64,000 nt of DNA from NCBI RefSeq assembly GCF_029309835.1, contig NZ_JARJHL010000003.1:350001-414000 (forward strand), written 5' to 3'. A program made the position numbers and the translations under genes. Each line of letters opens with the position of its first letter. The stretch's first letter is position 1. The DNA is from Paracoccus sp. DMF-8 (GTDB lineage Bacteria > Pseudomonadota > Alphaproteobacteria > Rhodobacterales > Rhodobacteraceae). Positions 37,008 to 46,565 of the stretch are shown in pieces. A model generated the notes under the pieces. The model saw nothing but the letters and a program-made list of their open reading frames with translations. It made no database searches and was not told the DNA's origin.

Positions 37008-37525
37008 TCCAGAGTTCCTCTTGTAAGGTCGTTGAACATGACCAGCGCATCGACATAGCCATGGCTGGGGTGATGGAACGCAGCGGGCAATCGGCCCACA
37101 ATCTCAAAACCGGCTTTCTGCCACAAATGGACGGCATCGGCATTGGTCGAGACGACGAAATTGAACTGCATGGCGCGAAAGCCCTGATCCCGCGCCCAGC
37201 CCTTGGCATGTTCGACCAGCGCCCGCGCCACGCCACGCCCGCGCGCGGCGGGGGCGGTGGCAAAGCTGGCATTGGCGACATGGGACGCGGGGCCGGGGCG
37301 GTTGCGCCCGACATGGCTGGTGCCCAGAACCTGCCCGTCAGCTTCGGCGACAAAGACGGTAAAGGGCGCCGCGAACCAGTCGGCCAAGGCATCCGCGCGG
37401 GTGATGTCGCGCGGAATGCAATAGGTTTCTCCGGCGCGGTAGACCGGTTCAAGGATCGACCAGATCGCGTCGTGATCGCCGGGCAAGGCGGGACGAATCG
37501 CCACGCCCTGACCGGGGCGCGTCAT
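37004..37525 (-). CDS. GNAT-family N-acetyltransferase
   Basis: A 173-residue cytoplasmic acetyltransferase. The acetyl-CoA motif A is seen as ATAPAARGRGVARALVEHAKGWA, with VAEADGQVLGTSHVGRN as the preceding strand pair and a C-terminal WQKAGFEIVGRLPAAFHHPSHGYVDALVMF, as in RimI/PhnO-like enzymes acting on small molecules or antibiotics. Substrate unknown. It is joined by 4-base overlaps to fghA and the ClpP-like gene, an unusual insertion in a formaldehyde operon. Confidence 0.85.
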   Translation of the reverse strand: MTRPGQGVAIRPALPGDHDAIWSILEPVYRAGETYCIPRDITRADALADWFAAPFTVFVAEADGQVLGTSHVGRNRPGPASHVANASFATAPAARGRGVARALVEHAKGWARDQGFRAMQFNFVVSTNADAVHLWQKAGFEIVGRLPAAFHHPSHGYVDALVMFNDLTRGTLE

Positions 37526-38160
37526 TTCAGTTCATCCACCGTGCGGATGACCTTACCCAGCAGGCCGTATTCCAGCGCCTCGGCCGTATTCAGCCAGAAA
37601 TCGCGCTGCGTGTCCTTTTCGATCCGCTCGATCGGCTGGCCGGTCGCATCGGCAAAGATCAGGTTCAGGCGGTCACGCATCTGGCGGACCTGTTCGGCCT
37701 GAATCATCATGTCGGACGAGGTGCCGCCGATCCCGCCAGAAGGCTGGTGGATCAGGAACCGCGTGTTCGGCAGGCAGAAGCGGTTTTCCTTTTTCGCCGC
37801 GACAAAGATCAGCGCACCGGCCGAAGCCACCCAGCCCGATCCGATGGTGCGCACGGTCGGGCGGATGAACTTGATCACGTCATGGATCATGTCACCCGAT
37901 TCGACATGGCCGCCGGGCGACGAAATCAGCACGTTGATCGGCTTGTCGCTGTCTTCGGCAAGGGCCAGCAGATGCGCGACCGTGCGCTGCGCCAGCTTGT
38001 CGTTGATGCCGCCCGCGATGATGACGGTGCGCGACTTGAAATACAGCTTGCCGATCTTGTCCCCTTCGGGCAGGCCCAGCCCTTCGTCCTTCTTGGGGTC
38101 CTGACGGCGGTCGTCATCATCATCGTCGTCGTCATCGTCCAGAATGAAATGCTTTGCCAT
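37522..38160 (-). CDS. ClpP-family serine protease with N-terminal poly-Asp run
   Basis: A 212-residue ClpP-like protein. An uninterrupted run of about ten Asp (residues 8-17) follows MAKHFIL. The protease core keeps Ser in GWVASAGALI, His in RFLIHQPSGG and Asp near RDFWLNTAEALEYGLLGKV, so it should be active. A clpX or clpA partner is not adjacent. The usual N-terminal loops that dock the ATPase are replaced by the acidic tail. It is co-transcribed with GNAT and fghA. Confidence 0.88.
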   Translation of the reverse strand: MAKHFILDDDDDDDDDDRRQDPKKDEGLGLPEGDKIGKLYFKSRTVIIAGGINDKLAQRTVAHLLALAEDSDKPINVLISSPGGHVESGDMIHDVIKFIRPTVRTIGSGWVASAGALIFVAAKKENRFCLPNTRFLIHQPSGGIGGTSSDMMIQAEQVRQMRDRLNLIFADATGQPIERIEKDTQRDFWLNTAEALEYGLLGKVIRTVDELK

Positions 38161-38179
38161 GATCGGTCCTTTTCATGTT

Positions 38180-38211
38180 GACGGCGGGACCGGAAAACCG
38201 CCCCCGCCGTC
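38180..38211. other. Intergenic hairpin between flhA and the ClpP-like gene
   Basis: GACGGCGGG (38180-38188) pairs with CCCGCCGTC (38203-38211), a 9-bp stem. CTTTT follows on the plus strand only, although the flanking genes run leftward. Possibly a processing or attenuation element after flhA. Confidence 0.45.
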
Positions 38212-38235
38212 TTTTACCTAAGCAGTGCTTGACGA

Positions 38236-39363
38236 TCAGTAAAGAACGACCGCGCGGATCGATTCACCGGCATGCATCAGGTCGAAGCCCTTGTTGATGT
38301 CTTCCAGCTTCAGCGTGTGGGTGATCATCGGGTCGATCTCGATCTTGCCGTCCATATACCAGTCGACGATCTTGGGAACGTCGGTCCGGCCACGCGCGCC
38401 GCCAAAGGCCGAGCCCTTCCAGACGCGGCCGGTGACCAGCTGGAACGGACGGGTGCTGATTTCCGCGCCTGCGGGCGCCACGCCGATGACGATCGACTGG
38501 CCCCAGCCGCGGTGGGTGCATTCCAGCGCCTGACGCATGACATTGACGTTGCCGGTGCAGTCAAAGCTGTAATCCGCGCCGCCGATCTGGTCGAAGGGGG
38601 TTTTCGTCAGATTGACGATTTCCTGCACGACGTTTTCGACGTTTTTCGGGTTGATGAAATGGGTCATGCCGAAGCGTTCCGCCATTTCCTTTTTGCCGTC
38701 GTTCAGGTCAACACCGATGATCATGTCGGCGCCGGCCAGACGCAGGCCCTGAATCACGTTCAGGCCGATACCGCCCAGACCGAAAACCACGGCCTTGGCG
38801 CCGATTTCGACCTTGGCGGTATAGATCACCGCACCGATGCCGGTAGTGACGCCGCAGCCGATGTAGCAGATCTTGTCGAAAGGCGCATCCTCGCGCACTT
38901 TCGCGACCGAGATTTCCGGCAGAACCGTGTGGTTCGCAAAGGTCGAGCAGCCCATGTAGTGATAGATGGGCGTGCCATCCAGCATGGAAAAACGGGTGGT
39001 GCCATCGGGCATCAGGCCCTGGCCCTGGGTCGCGCGGATCGCGTGGCACATGTTGGTCTTGCCCGACAGGCAGGACGCACATTGACGGCATTCCGGGGTA
39101 TACAGCGGGATGACATGGTCGCCCGGCTTGACCGAGGTCACGCCTTCGCCGACCTCCAGCACGATGCCTGCGCCTTCATGGCCCAGAATCGCGGGGAAGA
39201 CGCCTTCGGGATCGGCGCCCGACAGGGTGAATTCGTCGGTGTGGCAGATGCCGGTTGCCTTGATTTCGATCAGGACCTCGCCGGCCTTGGGGCCTTCCAG
39301 GTTGACTTCCATGATCTCAAGCGGCTTGCCCGCTTCGACTGCGACGGCTGCGCGTGTTCTCAT
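38236..39363 (-). CDS. flhA: S-(hydroxymethyl)glutathione dehydrogenase / class III alcohol dehydrogenase
   Basis: Oxidises S-hydroxymethylglutathione (formaldehyde plus GSH) with NAD to S-formylglutathione; also reduces GSNO. The product is 375 residues, as usual. Catalytic zinc Cys and His are in [12 protein letters not shown] and [14 protein letters not shown]; the structural zinc site is [15 protein letters not shown]; the NAD fold is [20 protein letters not shown]. In P. denitrificans the homologue is FlhA. It lies between gfa (upstream) and fghA, completing the pathway. Confidence 0.97.
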   Translation of the reverse strand: MRTRAAVAVEAGKPLEIMEVNLEGPKAGEVLIEIKATGICHTDEFTLSGADPEGVFPAILGHEGAGIVLEVGEGVTSVKPGDHVIPLYTPECRQCASCLSGKTNMCHAIRATQGQGLMPDGTTRFSMLDGTPIYHYMGCSTFANHTVLPEISVAKVREDAPFDKICYIGCGVTTGIGAVIYTAKVEIGAKAVVFGLGGIGLNVIQGLRLAGADMIIGVDLNDGKKEMAERFGMTHFINPKNVENVVQEIVNLTKTPFDQIGGADYSFDCTGNVNVMRQALECTHRGWGQSIVIGVAPAGAEISTRPFQLVTGRVWKGSAFGGARGRTDVPKIVDWYMDGKIEIDPMITHTLKLEDINKGFDLMHAGESIRAVVLY

Positions 39364-39498
39364 CTCTGGCTCTCCTTGAAAGTAACGGGCCTTTGCGGCC
39401 GGCGTCGTCTTGGGCTTCGGGTCGCGTGCAACCCTTTTCGATTGCGGCGGGGGCCGGTTGCCCGACCCCCATGTTTCACGACGTTAACGGATGTCCGT

Positions 39499-40083
39499 TC
39501 AGGCAGGAAGTGCGCCCGAGCGTTTCGCGATATGAGTCGCGATCGCATCCATCAGCGGGGGCGACAGCGCGTCATAGGGCTCCAGACCCAGTTCGCGCAG
39601 CCGGGCGCGGATGGCGTCCATGCGCGACGGCTCGACACCCGATTCGATGATCGAGCTGACAAAGGCCGCGAATTCCGGCGCCGACCAGCCATCTTCGGCC
39701 GACAGTTCGGTATGCACGAAATCCAGACCGTAGAACGGGTGGTCCTGATTTTCGATGCGGCCATACATGTGAACGCCGCAGCCCTTGCAGCGGTGACGCT
39801 GGATCGGCGCTTCGGCGTTGACGATTTCCAGCTTGTCGGCGTTTTCCGTGACCTGCACCGCATCGCGACCGACGACGGCGACCTGGGAAAAGATCGCGCC
39901 CTCGGGCTTCCAGCATTTGGTGCAGCCGCAGACGTGGTTATGGGCGGTCTGGCCGCCGACTTTTACGCGAACGGGATTCGACGAACATTTGCACTGCAGT
40001 TCACCACCGGAAAAGCCGGGCTTCGTCGGCTTGATTCCGTTATCGACGGCGGGGTGAATCTTGACGCCGCTAGTATCAACCAT
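39499..40083 (-). CDS. gfa: S-(hydroxymethyl)glutathione synthase (Gfa)
   Basis: Speeds the joining of formaldehyde and glutathione. The product is 194 residues. Zinc-binding cysteines are seen in [25 protein letters not shown] and [11 protein letters not shown], matching the GFA/CENP-V fold. First gene of the leftward formaldehyde set; a 135-base gap separates it from flhA. The gene was first described in P. denitrificans in this arrangement. Confidence 0.96.
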   Translation of the reverse strand: MVDTSGVKIHPAVDNGIKPTKPGFSGGELQCKCSSNPVRVKVGGQTAHNHVCGCTKCWKPEGAIFSQVAVVGRDAVQVTENADKLEIVNAEAPIQRHRCKGCGVHMYGRIENQDHPFYGLDFVHTELSAEDGWSAPEFAAFVSSIIESGVEPSRMDAIRARLRELGLEPYDALSPPLMDAIATHIAKRSGALPA

Positions 40084-40203
40084 GGTCCTTCCTCCGATAG
40101 ACCTTAACTATATGCAAAATCACGCGCCGAGGCTTGTCGGCGCAAGTGGTCAAAAGGTTGTAGCATGGGCTGAACAGAGAGTTCGGAACCGGGACTTGGC
40201 GCG

Positions 40204-40557
40204 TCAGGTTTCCGGGCGCGAGGCGATGAAGACCGCCACCGCCGCGCAGATCGCCGCCTGCACCGCGATGACCCGGACCGACAGGCCCAGCCACAGCGAA
40301 AACAGGATTCCGGCGGACATGGCGCCGATGGCGCATAGCTTGGCCTTGCGGCTGATGACGCCCCGTTCCTGCCAGCCCCGGATCGCGGGGCCAAAGCTGG
40401 GGTTGTTCAAAATCCGGTCACGCAATTGTGGTGAGCTGCGCGAAAAGGCCCAGACCGCGACCAGCATGAAGGGCACGGTCGGCATCACCGGCAGCACGGC
40501 GCCGATCAGGCCCAGAGCCAGCGCCACCCATCCGATGCACAGCCAGAGGATCCGCAT
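40204..40557 (-). CDS. YbaN family (DUF454) inner-membrane protein
   Basis: A 117-residue protein with hydrophobic segments at about 4-22 and 25-40 and two near the C-terminus (about 78-110). The family block GLIGAVLPVMPTVPFMLVAVWAFSRSSP is present, followed by the conserved NNPSFGPAIRGWQERGVISRKAK. Function unknown. The start lies 3 bases after the hemW stop, so it is probably translated with it. Confidence 0.88.
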   Translation of the reverse strand: MRILWLCIGWVALALGLIGAVLPVMPTVPFMLVAVWAFSRSSPQLRDRILNNPSFGPAIRGWQERGVISRKAKLCAIGAMSAGILFSLWLGLSVRVIAVQAAICAAVAVFIASRPET

Positions 40558-40560
40558 GTC

Positions 40561-41748
40561 TCAGGCCGCCAGTTCGCGCAGAATCGCGTTCAGGACCGGG
40601 CGTCCCTGATCGGTCGCGCAGACCCGGCCCGCATCGACGCGGATCAGCCCCATCTGCTGCAGATCCTCCAGTTTCGCAGCGGGCAGGCGGGCGCGGGCCA
40701 GCGATTCGTAGCGGGCAAGCGCCATCCCTTCGGTCAGCCGCAGGGACATCAGCAGATATTCCAGCGCGCGGTCATCCAGCGTCAGGCCGTCGCGCAGCAC
40801 ATCGCCGCTGCCCTGCCCCTCGACCGCGGCCAGCCATTCACCGGGGGCGCGATGCGCCTCGGTCGCAAGGCGGGTTCCGGGCAGGGTCAGGCGGCCATGC
40901 GCGCCGGGGCCGACGGCGGCCCAATCGCCCTGACGCCAATAGACCAGATTGTGACGGCTTTCCGCATCGGGACCTGCGTGATTCGACACCTCATAGGCAG
41001 GCATCCCGGCATCAGCACAGATATCCTGCGTTTCCAGATACATATCCGCTGCCAGATCGTCGTCGGGCAGACCGCGCAACCCGCCCCTGGCATGACGCGC
41101 ACCAAAGGCCGTGCCGGGTTCGATGGTCAACTGATACAGCGACAGGTGATCGACAGCCATCGACAGCGCCTGTTTCAGTTCGGCCCGCCAATCCTCGCGG
41201 CTTTGGTCCTGCCGGGCATAGATCAGATCAAAGCTGACGCGGTCGAAACAGTTGCGCGCGATGTCGAATGCCGCCCGTGCCTCGGCCACGGAATGCATCC
41301 GGCCAAGGCGGCGCAGGTCGTCGTCGTTCAGCGCCTGCACGCCCATCGACAACCGGTTGACCCCGGCATCGCCATAGGCGCGAAAACGGCCCATCTCGAC
41401 ACTGGTCGGATTGGCCTCCAGCGAGATTTCCATGTCATTGGCAAAGGGCCATGCGGCGCGCGCGGCCTCGATCACCGCAGACACGGTTTCGGGCGCCATC
41501 AGGCTGGGCGTGCCGCCGCCGAAAAAGATGCTGTTCAGCACCCGCCCCGGCACCTCTGCGCCAAGACGCGCGATTTCGCCGCTCAGCGCCCGCGCCCAAC
41601 GCGCCTGATCGACCTGCGCGGTGACATGGCTGTTGAAATCGCAATAGGGGCATTTCGACGCGCAAAAGGGCCAATGCACATAAAGCGCAAAGCCCCCCGC
41701 GCGCCAGTCATCGGCGCAGGCATTGATTTCGGCTGGCATGTCGGACAT
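40561..41748 (-). CDS. hemW: HemW (radical SAM haem chaperone)
   Basis: Radical SAM protein that binds haem and helps insert it into cytochromes; once called an oxygen-independent coproporphyrinogen oxidase. The product is 395 residues. The SAM cluster is CASKCPYC (Cys29, 33, 36) after YVHWPF; FFGGGTPSLM and RLSMGVQALNDDDLRRLGR follow. The HemW-type tail (LLMSLRLTEGM) is present. Its ATG at 41748 lies 27 bases from the RidA gene. Order with rdgB and rph is standard in Rhodobacterales. Confidence 0.93.
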   Translation of the reverse strand: MSDMPAEINACADDWRAGGFALYVHWPFCASKCPYCDFNSHVTAQVDQARWARALSGEIARLGAEVPGRVLNSIFFGGGTPSLMAPETVSAVIEAARAAWPFANDMEISLEANPTSVEMGRFRAYGDAGVNRLSMGVQALNDDDLRRLGRMHSVAEARAAFDIARNCFDRVSFDLIYARQDQSREDWRAELKQALSMAVDHLSLYQLTIEPGTAFGARHARGGLRGLPDDDLAADMYLETQDICADAGMPAYEVSNHAGPDAESRHNLVYWRQGDWAAVGPGAHGRLTLPGTRLATEAHRAPGEWLAAVEGQGSGDVLRDGLTLDDRALEYLLMSLRLTEGMALARYESLARARLPAAKLEDLQQMGLIRVDAGRVCATDQGRPVLNAILRELAA

Positions 41749-41775
41749 CGCTTGCCTGCTGCTGTTGGCCCCCTG

Positions 41776-42150
41776 TCAGCCCCTGAAGGCGGTGACCTCG
41801 ATCTCTATTTTCATTTCCGGTTTGATCAATCCGGCAATGACCATCGTGGCTGCCGGACGTATATCGCCCAGATAGTTCCCCAGAACCGGAATGATGGCAT
41901 CGACATGGGCCCGATCCGTCACGGTATACTGGACGCGGACGATATCATCGGCCGAAAAACCAGATTCCTTCAGGACAGACAGAATCGTTTCAAAACAATT
42001 CATTGCCTGTTCATCCGGGGCGTCCGGCATGGTCATTGTCGAATAGTCATAGCCGGTCACGCCAGATATGAAACACCAATCGCCCCTGACCACCGCGCGG
42101 GAATATCCCATCGCCGCCTCGAACGGCGATCCGGTCGAGATTCTACGCAA
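41776..42150 (-). CDS. RidA-family protein with TTG start
   Basis: A 124-residue Rid/YjgF-type protein, probably an enamine/imine deaminase. Starting at TTG 42150 gives [21 protein letters not shown], the family N-terminus; the first ATG-start frame (42342) runs through rdgB and has no homology. GDWCFISGVTGYDYSTMTM, NCFETILSVLKESG and PAATMVIAGLIKPEMKIEIEVTAF complete the fold (the Arg-containing RPAATM segment is the ligand-binding part). It overlaps the rdgB stop by 8 bases. Confidence 0.85.
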   Translation of the reverse strand: MRRISTGSPFEAAMGYSRAVVRGDWCFISGVTGYDYSTMTMPDAPDEQAMNCFETILSVLKESGFSADDIVRVQYTVTDRAHVDAIIPVLGNYLGDIRPAATMVIAGLIKPEMKIEIEVTAFRG

Positions 42151-42748
42151 GCGCAGCCTCCAGTTTGCGGAACGCATCAGCGCGGTGGCTGATTGCATTT
42201 TTTTCGTCCGCGGACATTTCGGCAAAGGTGCGGTCATGGCCGTCGGGAACGAAGATCGGGTCATAGCCGTGGCCGTGCGGACCGCGCGGCGGCCAGACAA
42301 GGCGACCGGGGGCGACGCCCTGGAACACCTCCTCATGACCATCCGGCCACATCAGCAGCAGAGTCGCGCGGAACTGGGCGGTGCGAGGTTCGGGCGCCCC
42401 GCGTTCGTCCAGTTCGCGCCATGTCCGGGTCATCGCCTGCATGAAGTCGCGCCCGTCCGGGGTTTCGGCCCAATCGGCGGTGTAAACCCCCGGTGCCCCG
42501 TCCAGCCCGTCAACGGTGATGCCGCTGTCATCGGCCAGAACCGGCAGGCCGGTGGCTTCGACGGCCGAACGCGCCTTGATCCTTGCGTTGCCGATGAATG
42601 TATCCTCGGTCTCGACAGGTTCGGGCAGGCCCATTTCGCCCGCGCTGGTGACCTCGATTCCGTGGGGGGCCATCATGGCGCGGATTTCGTCCAGCTTGCC
42701 CGCGTTATGGGTCGCGACCAAGAGCTTGCGTTCGGCCAGTTTTCTCAT
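42143..42748 (-). CDS. rdgB: Non-canonical purine NTP pyrophosphatase (RdgB/Ham1)
   Basis: Removes dITP and XTP from the nucleotide pool. The product is 201 residues. [14 protein letters not shown] is the nucleotide site, with [26 protein letters not shown] holding the Lys/Asp catalytic region and [12 protein letters not shown] the third motif; [11 protein letters not shown] ends it. The ATG overlaps the rph stop (42745-42748). Confidence 0.95.
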   Translation of the reverse strand: MRKLAERKLLVATHNAGKLDEIRAMMAPHGIEVTSAGEMGLPEPVETEDTFIGNARIKARSAVEATGLPVLADDSGITVDGLDGAPGVYTADWAETPDGRDFMQAMTRTWRELDERGAPEPRTAQFRATLLLMWPDGHEEVFQGVAPGRLVWPPRGPHGHGYDPIFVPDGHDRTFAEMSADEKNAISHRADAFRKLEAALA

Positions 42749-43458
42749 GCCATGGCGGCCTTTTGCGCGGCGACCAGTTCGGCCATGCCCTTTTCGGCCA
42801 GATCCAGCAGATCGGTCATCTGATCACGGGAAAAGGTCGCGCCTTCGGCCGACATCTGCACCTCGATCAGGCGGCCCGCGCCGGTCATGACGAAATTGCC
42901 ATCGGTGCCGGCTTCGCTGTCTTCGGCATAATCCAGATCCAGAACCGACTGCCCGGCATAGATGCCGCAGGACACCGCCGCCACATGGTCGATCAGCGGA
43001 TCGCTGGTCACCAGACCGGCTTTCATCAGCTTGTTCACCGCCAGGCGCAGCGCGACCCAGCCCCCGGTGATCGACGCGCAGCGCGTGCCGCCATCGGCAT
43101 TGATCACGTCGCAATCGACGATGATCTGGCGTTCGCCCAGGGCGCGGCGATCCACGCCCGCGCGCAGCGACCGCCCGATCAGGCGCTGGATTTCCTGCGT
43201 CCGGCCCGATTGCTTGCCGGATGCCGCCTCGCGCCGGTTGCGGCTGTTGGTGGCGCGGGGCAGCATGCCATATTCGGCGGTGACCCAGCCCAGCCCCGAG
43301 CCTTTCAGGAAAGGCGGGCATTTTTCTTCGATGGTGGCGGTGCAGAGCACCTCGGTCCCGCCGCAACGGATCAGACAGGCGCCCTCGGCATGGCGCATGA
43401 CCCCGGTTTCAATTGAAATCGGGCGCATTTCGCTTAAGTTTCTTCCAGACGGGCGCAT
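42745..43458 (-). CDS. rph: Ribonuclease PH
   Basis: Phosphorolytic 3'-5' exoribonuclease that trims tRNA. The product is 237 residues. [19 protein letters not shown] opens the protein; [28 protein letters not shown] contains the RNA- and phosphate-binding Arg residues; [18 protein letters not shown] is conserved. The ATG at 43458 follows AAGGAA; the longer open frame reaching into hrcA was rejected. Divergent from hrcA. Confidence 0.95.
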   Translation of the reverse strand: MRPSGRNLSEMRPISIETGVMRHAEGACLIRCGGTEVLCTATIEEKCPPFLKGSGLGWVTAEYGMLPRATNSRNRREAASGKQSGRTQEIQRLIGRSLRAGVDRRALGERQIIVDCDVINADGGTRCASITGGWVALRLAVNKLMKAGLVTSDPLIDHVAAVSCGIYAGQSVLDLDYAEDSEAGTDGNFVMTGAGRLIEVQMSAEGATFSRDQMTDLLDLAEKGMAELVAAQKAAMA

Positions 43459-43551
43459 TCGCTTTTCCTTATCGAGTTTCACTGTCAGATACAGGTCAGC
43501 CCACCCCTGCCGCAACCCGTCGCCTGTCCGATTGTCCCGATTGCCGTAACG

Positions 43552-44607
43552 ATGCCCGAAACCAGCCTGCTGTCTGAAATGAATGATCGGTCGCGCGAGG
43601 TCTTTCGCCGCGTGGTCGAGGCCTATCTGGACACCGGCGAACCGGTGGGTTCGCGCACCCTGACCCGCGACATGACCGAAAAGGTCAGCGCCGCGACGAT
43701 CTGCAACGTCATGCAGGATCTGGAGTTTCTGGGCCTGCTGGACAGTCCGCATATTTCCGCCGGCCGCCTGCCCACCCAGCTGGGCCTGCGCCTGTTCGTC
43801 GATGCCCTGATGGAGGCGGGGCCGGTCAACGACGACGACCGCAGCCGGATCGAGGAAACCATCGGCGATGACAATGCCGATACCGGGCAGATGCTGGACC
43901 GGGTCGGCGGGGCGCTGTCGTCGCTGACGCATGGCGCATCGCTGGTGCTGATGCCGAAACAAGAGGCGCCGTTGCGCCATATCGAATTCGTCAGCCTTGG
44001 CCCGGATCGCGCGCTGGTGGTGCTGGTCTTTGCCGATGGCCGGGTCGAAAACCGCATCTTTACCCCGCCGCTTGGCCAGACCCCCAGTTCCATGCGCGAG
44101 GCGGGGAATTTCCTGAATTCGATCGGCGAAGGCCGCACCCTGACCGATCTGCGCGGAGGCATCGCCACGGAAATCGCGCTGCGCCGCCAGCAGTTGGACG
44201 GGGCAGCGGCAGAACTGGTGCAGGCAGGCCTGGCGCTGTGGCATGGCGACGGCCCCGATCCGCGGCTGATCGTGCGCGGCCGGTCGAACCTGCTGGATCA
44301 CGAAAAGGCCGATCTGGAACGCGTGCGCGAACTGTTCGACGATCTGGAACGCAAGCGCGACATCGCCCGCTTTCTGGAACTGGCCGAGGATGGCGAGGGC
44401 GTGCGCATCTTTATCGGTTCGGAAAACAAGCTGTTTTCACTTTCGGGTTCCTCTTTGGTGGTTTCACCCTATATGAACTCTGATCGAAAAATTGTCGGCG
44501 CCGTCGGCGTCATCGGTCCGACCCGGCTGAACTACGGGCGGATCGTGCCGATTGTCGACTATACTGCGCAGCTTGTCGGGCGGATCCTGTCCGGCAGAAA
44601 GGGTTGA
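43552..44607 (+). CDS. hrcA: Heat-inducible transcription repressor HrcA
   Basis: Represses groESL-type heat-shock genes through CIRCE sites. The product is 351 residues: an N-terminal winged helix ([45 protein letters not shown]), a GAF-like middle and the C-terminal [22 protein letters not shown] ... [22 protein letters not shown]. Some of the usual GR(I/V)PT features vary slightly. The ribosome site is weak. grpE follows 7 bases on. No CIRCE site was found in this window. Confidence 0.95.
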   Translation: MPETSLLSEMNDRSREVFRRVVEAYLDTGEPVGSRTLTRDMTEKVSAATICNVMQDLEFLGLLDSPHISAGRLPTQLGLRLFVDALMEAGPVNDDDRSRIEETIGDDNADTGQMLDRVGGALSSLTHGASLVLMPKQEAPLRHIEFVSLGPDRALVVLVFADGRVENRIFTPPLGQTPSSMREAGNFLNSIGEGRTLTDLRGGIATEIALRRQQLDGAAAELVQAGLALWHGDGPDPRLIVRGRSNLLDHEKADLERVRELFDDLERKRDIARFLELAEDGEGVRIFIGSENKLFSLSGSSLVVSPYMNSDRKIVGAVGVIGPTRLNYGRIVPIVDYTAQLVGRILSGRKG

Positions 44608-44614
44608 TAAGAAG

Positions 44615-45169
44615 ATGGTGCAAGAGAATCCGAATCCAGATCACGCGGACGCTCAGGCCACGGATGCCGATATCGCGGCAGAGGCGGTCGAATTCGACGC
44701 CATGCCGAATGTTGACGCGATCATCGCCGAACGTGACGACTACCGCGACCGCTTCATGCGGGCGCTGGCCGATGCGGAAAACGCCCGCAAGCGCGCCGAC
44801 AAGGAACGCCGCGACGCCGAACAATACGGCGGCTCGCGTCTGGCCCGCGAATTGCTGCCGGTCCATGACAACCTGATCCGCGCGCTGGATGCGGCGGGCG
44901 ACGATGTCCGCGCCGCCGCCCCCGGCCTGATCGAAGGCGTCGAACTGACCCTGCGCGAACTGGAAACCGTCTTCCAGCGCCACGGCATCCGCCTGATCAC
45001 CCCGGTCGTCGGCGACCGCTTCGACCCCCAGCAACATGAGGCGATGTTCGAGGCGCCCCTGCCCGGCACCACTGCGGGCAGCATCATTCAGGTGATGAAC
45101 ACCGGTTTCATGCTGCATGACCGGCTGCTGCGCCCGGCGCAGGTCGGCGTCAGTTCGAACCCCGGCTGA
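44615..45169 (+). CDS. grpE: Nucleotide exchange factor GrpE
   Basis: Releases ADP from DnaK. The product is 184 residues: an acidic, disordered start, a long coiled coil (about 38-75; DDYRDRFMRALADAENARKRADKERRDAEQYG) and the beta-wing RLITPVVGDRFDPQQHEAMFEAPLPG with VMNTGFMLHDRLLRPAQVGVS. The ATG at 44615 (MVQENPNP) was chosen over the earlier frame opening. A terminator follows. Confidence 0.95.
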   Translation: MVQENPNPDHADAQATDADIAAEAVEFDAMPNVDAIIAERDDYRDRFMRALADAENARKRADKERRDAEQYGGSRLARELLPVHDNLIRALDAAGDDVRAAAPGLIEGVELTLRELETVFQRHGIRLITPVVGDRFDPQQHEAMFEAPLPGTTAGSIIQVMNTGFMLHDRLLRPAQVGVSSNPG

Positions 45170-45194
45170 TCCGGGCCGGAACGACCAGACAGAC

Positions 45195-45221
45195 AGGCCG
45201 CCGCATCCCGGCGGCCTTTTT
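45195..45221 (+). terminator. Rho-independent terminator after grpE
   Basis: AGGCCGCCG (45195-45203) pairs with CGGCGGCCT (45209-45217), loop CATCC, followed by a run of five T (45217-45221). Confidence 0.9.
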
Positions 45222-45302
45222 CATGGTCGGCTTGGGCCTTGACCTGTGCCCCAAGGCTGTCAGCATCGGCCCCGCCACAAGTCCCGCCACAGGGGGAATG
45301 CG

Positions 45303-46082
45303 ATGAAGGTTCTGATCCTCGAGGATGCGGGCGCGGCATATGATCGGGCCGCCGGGCTGATCGCCGATGAAATCACGGCCAATCACCGGGCAGTGCTGGG
45401 TCTGGCGACCGGCGGGACGATGCTGCCGATCTATGAACGGCTGGTCATCCGCCACCGCGCGGGGCTGAGCCTGTCGGGAATCACCAGCTTCAATCTGGAC
45501 GAATATGTCGGGCTGGCCCCCGAACATCCGCAATCCTACCGCAGCTATATGCGCCGGGCGCTGTTCGACCTGACCGATATCGACCCCGCCCTGACACATC
45601 TGCCGCGCGGCGATGCCGCCAATCCGATGGTCGAGGCGGAACGCTACGAAGACCGGATCCGCCGCGCCGGCGGGATCGACCTGCAACTGCTGGGGATCGG
45701 GCGGAATGGCCATATCGGTTTCAACGAACCGACCTCCAGCCTGGGTTCGCGCACGCGGGTGAAAACGCTGACGCGCCAGACGCGCGAAGCCAACAGCCGG
45801 TTCTTTGGCCCGGATGAAACCGTCCCCGCTTTCGCGATCACGATGGGGGTCGGCACGATTCTGGACGCACGGCAATGCCTGCTGGTCGCGACCGGCGATG
45901 ACAAGGCCCGCGCCGTCGCCGCCATGATCGAAGGCCCTGTGTCGGCGGTCTGCCCGGCCTCGGCCCTGCAAATGCACCCCAAAGCCGTCGCGGTTCTGGA
46001 CAGGCCCGCCGCATCGGCGCTGCAACTGGGCGACTACTATCGCCATGTGCATCCCGACGGGTCGGAACGCGAGATCCGCTGA
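45303..46082 (+). CDS. nagB: Glucosamine-6-phosphate deaminase
   Basis: Converts glucosamine-6-phosphate to fructose-6-phosphate and ammonia in amino-sugar use. The product is 259 residues. VLGLATGGTMLPIYERLV is the phosphate-binding start; SFNLDEYVGLAPEHPQSYRSYM includes the catalytic Asp; LLGIGRNGHIGFNEPTSSLGSRT is the signature. The ATG at 45303 follows GGGGGAA. Its stop meets the regulator's stop end-to-end (46082/46083). No nagA or transporter is next to it. Confidence 0.93.
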   Translation: MKVLILEDAGAAYDRAAGLIADEITANHRAVLGLATGGTMLPIYERLVIRHRAGLSLSGITSFNLDEYVGLAPEHPQSYRSYMRRALFDLTDIDPALTHLPRGDAANPMVEAERYEDRIRRAGGIDLQLLGIGRNGHIGFNEPTSSLGSRTRVKTLTRQTREANSRFFGPDETVPAFAITMGVGTILDARQCLLVATGDDKARAVAAMIEGPVSAVCPASALQMHPKAVAVLDRPAASALQLGDYYRHVHPDGSEREIR

Positions 46083-46565
46083 TCAGCGGTTCATCGTGTC
46101 GATGGGCAGGACCTTGGTGTCCTTGACCGGCTCCATCGCGAAATGCGAGGTCACGTTGCGCACATTCACCGAATTCGTCAGACGCCGGTAGAATTCATCA
46201 AAGGCGCCCATGTCCTTGACCACGACGCGCAGCAGGTAATCGGTCGGCCCGGCCAGACGGTATGCCTCGACGATCTCGGGGTGGCGGGCGATCTGCGAAT
46301 TGAAGTCGTCGCGCCATTCGGAACTGTGGTCCGTCGCCTCGATCGCGACAAAGACGGTCAGCCCCAGCCCCAGCTTGGCCGGATCGACCCGCGCCACGCG
46401 CCCGGTGATGATCCCCCGGCTTTCCAGTTTCTGGATGCGTTTCCAGCAGGGCGTCTGCGACAGGCCCACCCGTTCCGCCAGCCGTGCGACGGACAGCGAT
46501 GCGTCCTCCATCAGCGAGGCGACGATCTTGCGGTCGATCAGGTCCAGTTCTGTCGTGGCCGTCAT
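46083..46565 (-). CDS. Lrp/AsnC-family transcriptional regulator
   Basis: A 160-residue regulator: winged-helix DNA-binding part (TELDLIDRKIVASLMEDASLSVARLAERVGLSQTPCWKRIQKLES) and RAM ligand domain (GLTVFVAIEATDHSSEWRDDF, RLAGPTDYLLRVVVKDMGAFDEFYR). It is divergent from sfnG across a 336-base gap, so it could control the sulfur operon, though Lrp members more often respond to amino acids; this is inference from position. Confidence 0.88.
   Translation of the reverse strand: MTATTELDLIDRKIVASLMEDASLSVARLAERVGLSQTPCWKRIQKLESRGIITGRVARVDPAKLGLGLTVFVAIEATDHSSEWRDDFNSQIARHPEIVEAYRLAGPTDYLLRVVVKDMGAFDEFYRRLTNSVNVRNVTSHFAMEPVKDTKVLPIDTMNR

Noticed and set aside
39364..39498. An xoxF-type ATAC-N4-GTAT operator upstream of flhA
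   Set aside because: Looked for but not found in this gap or in the gfa upstream region.
38272..40107. 611-codon open frame antisense to flhA and gfa
   Set aside because: Both true genes are firmly identified on the minus strand; no domain in the shadow.
42745..44301. 518-residue fused rph product extending into hrcA
   Set aside because: The extension is antisense to hrcA and lacks homology; the ATG at 43458 with AAGGAA gives normal RNase PH.
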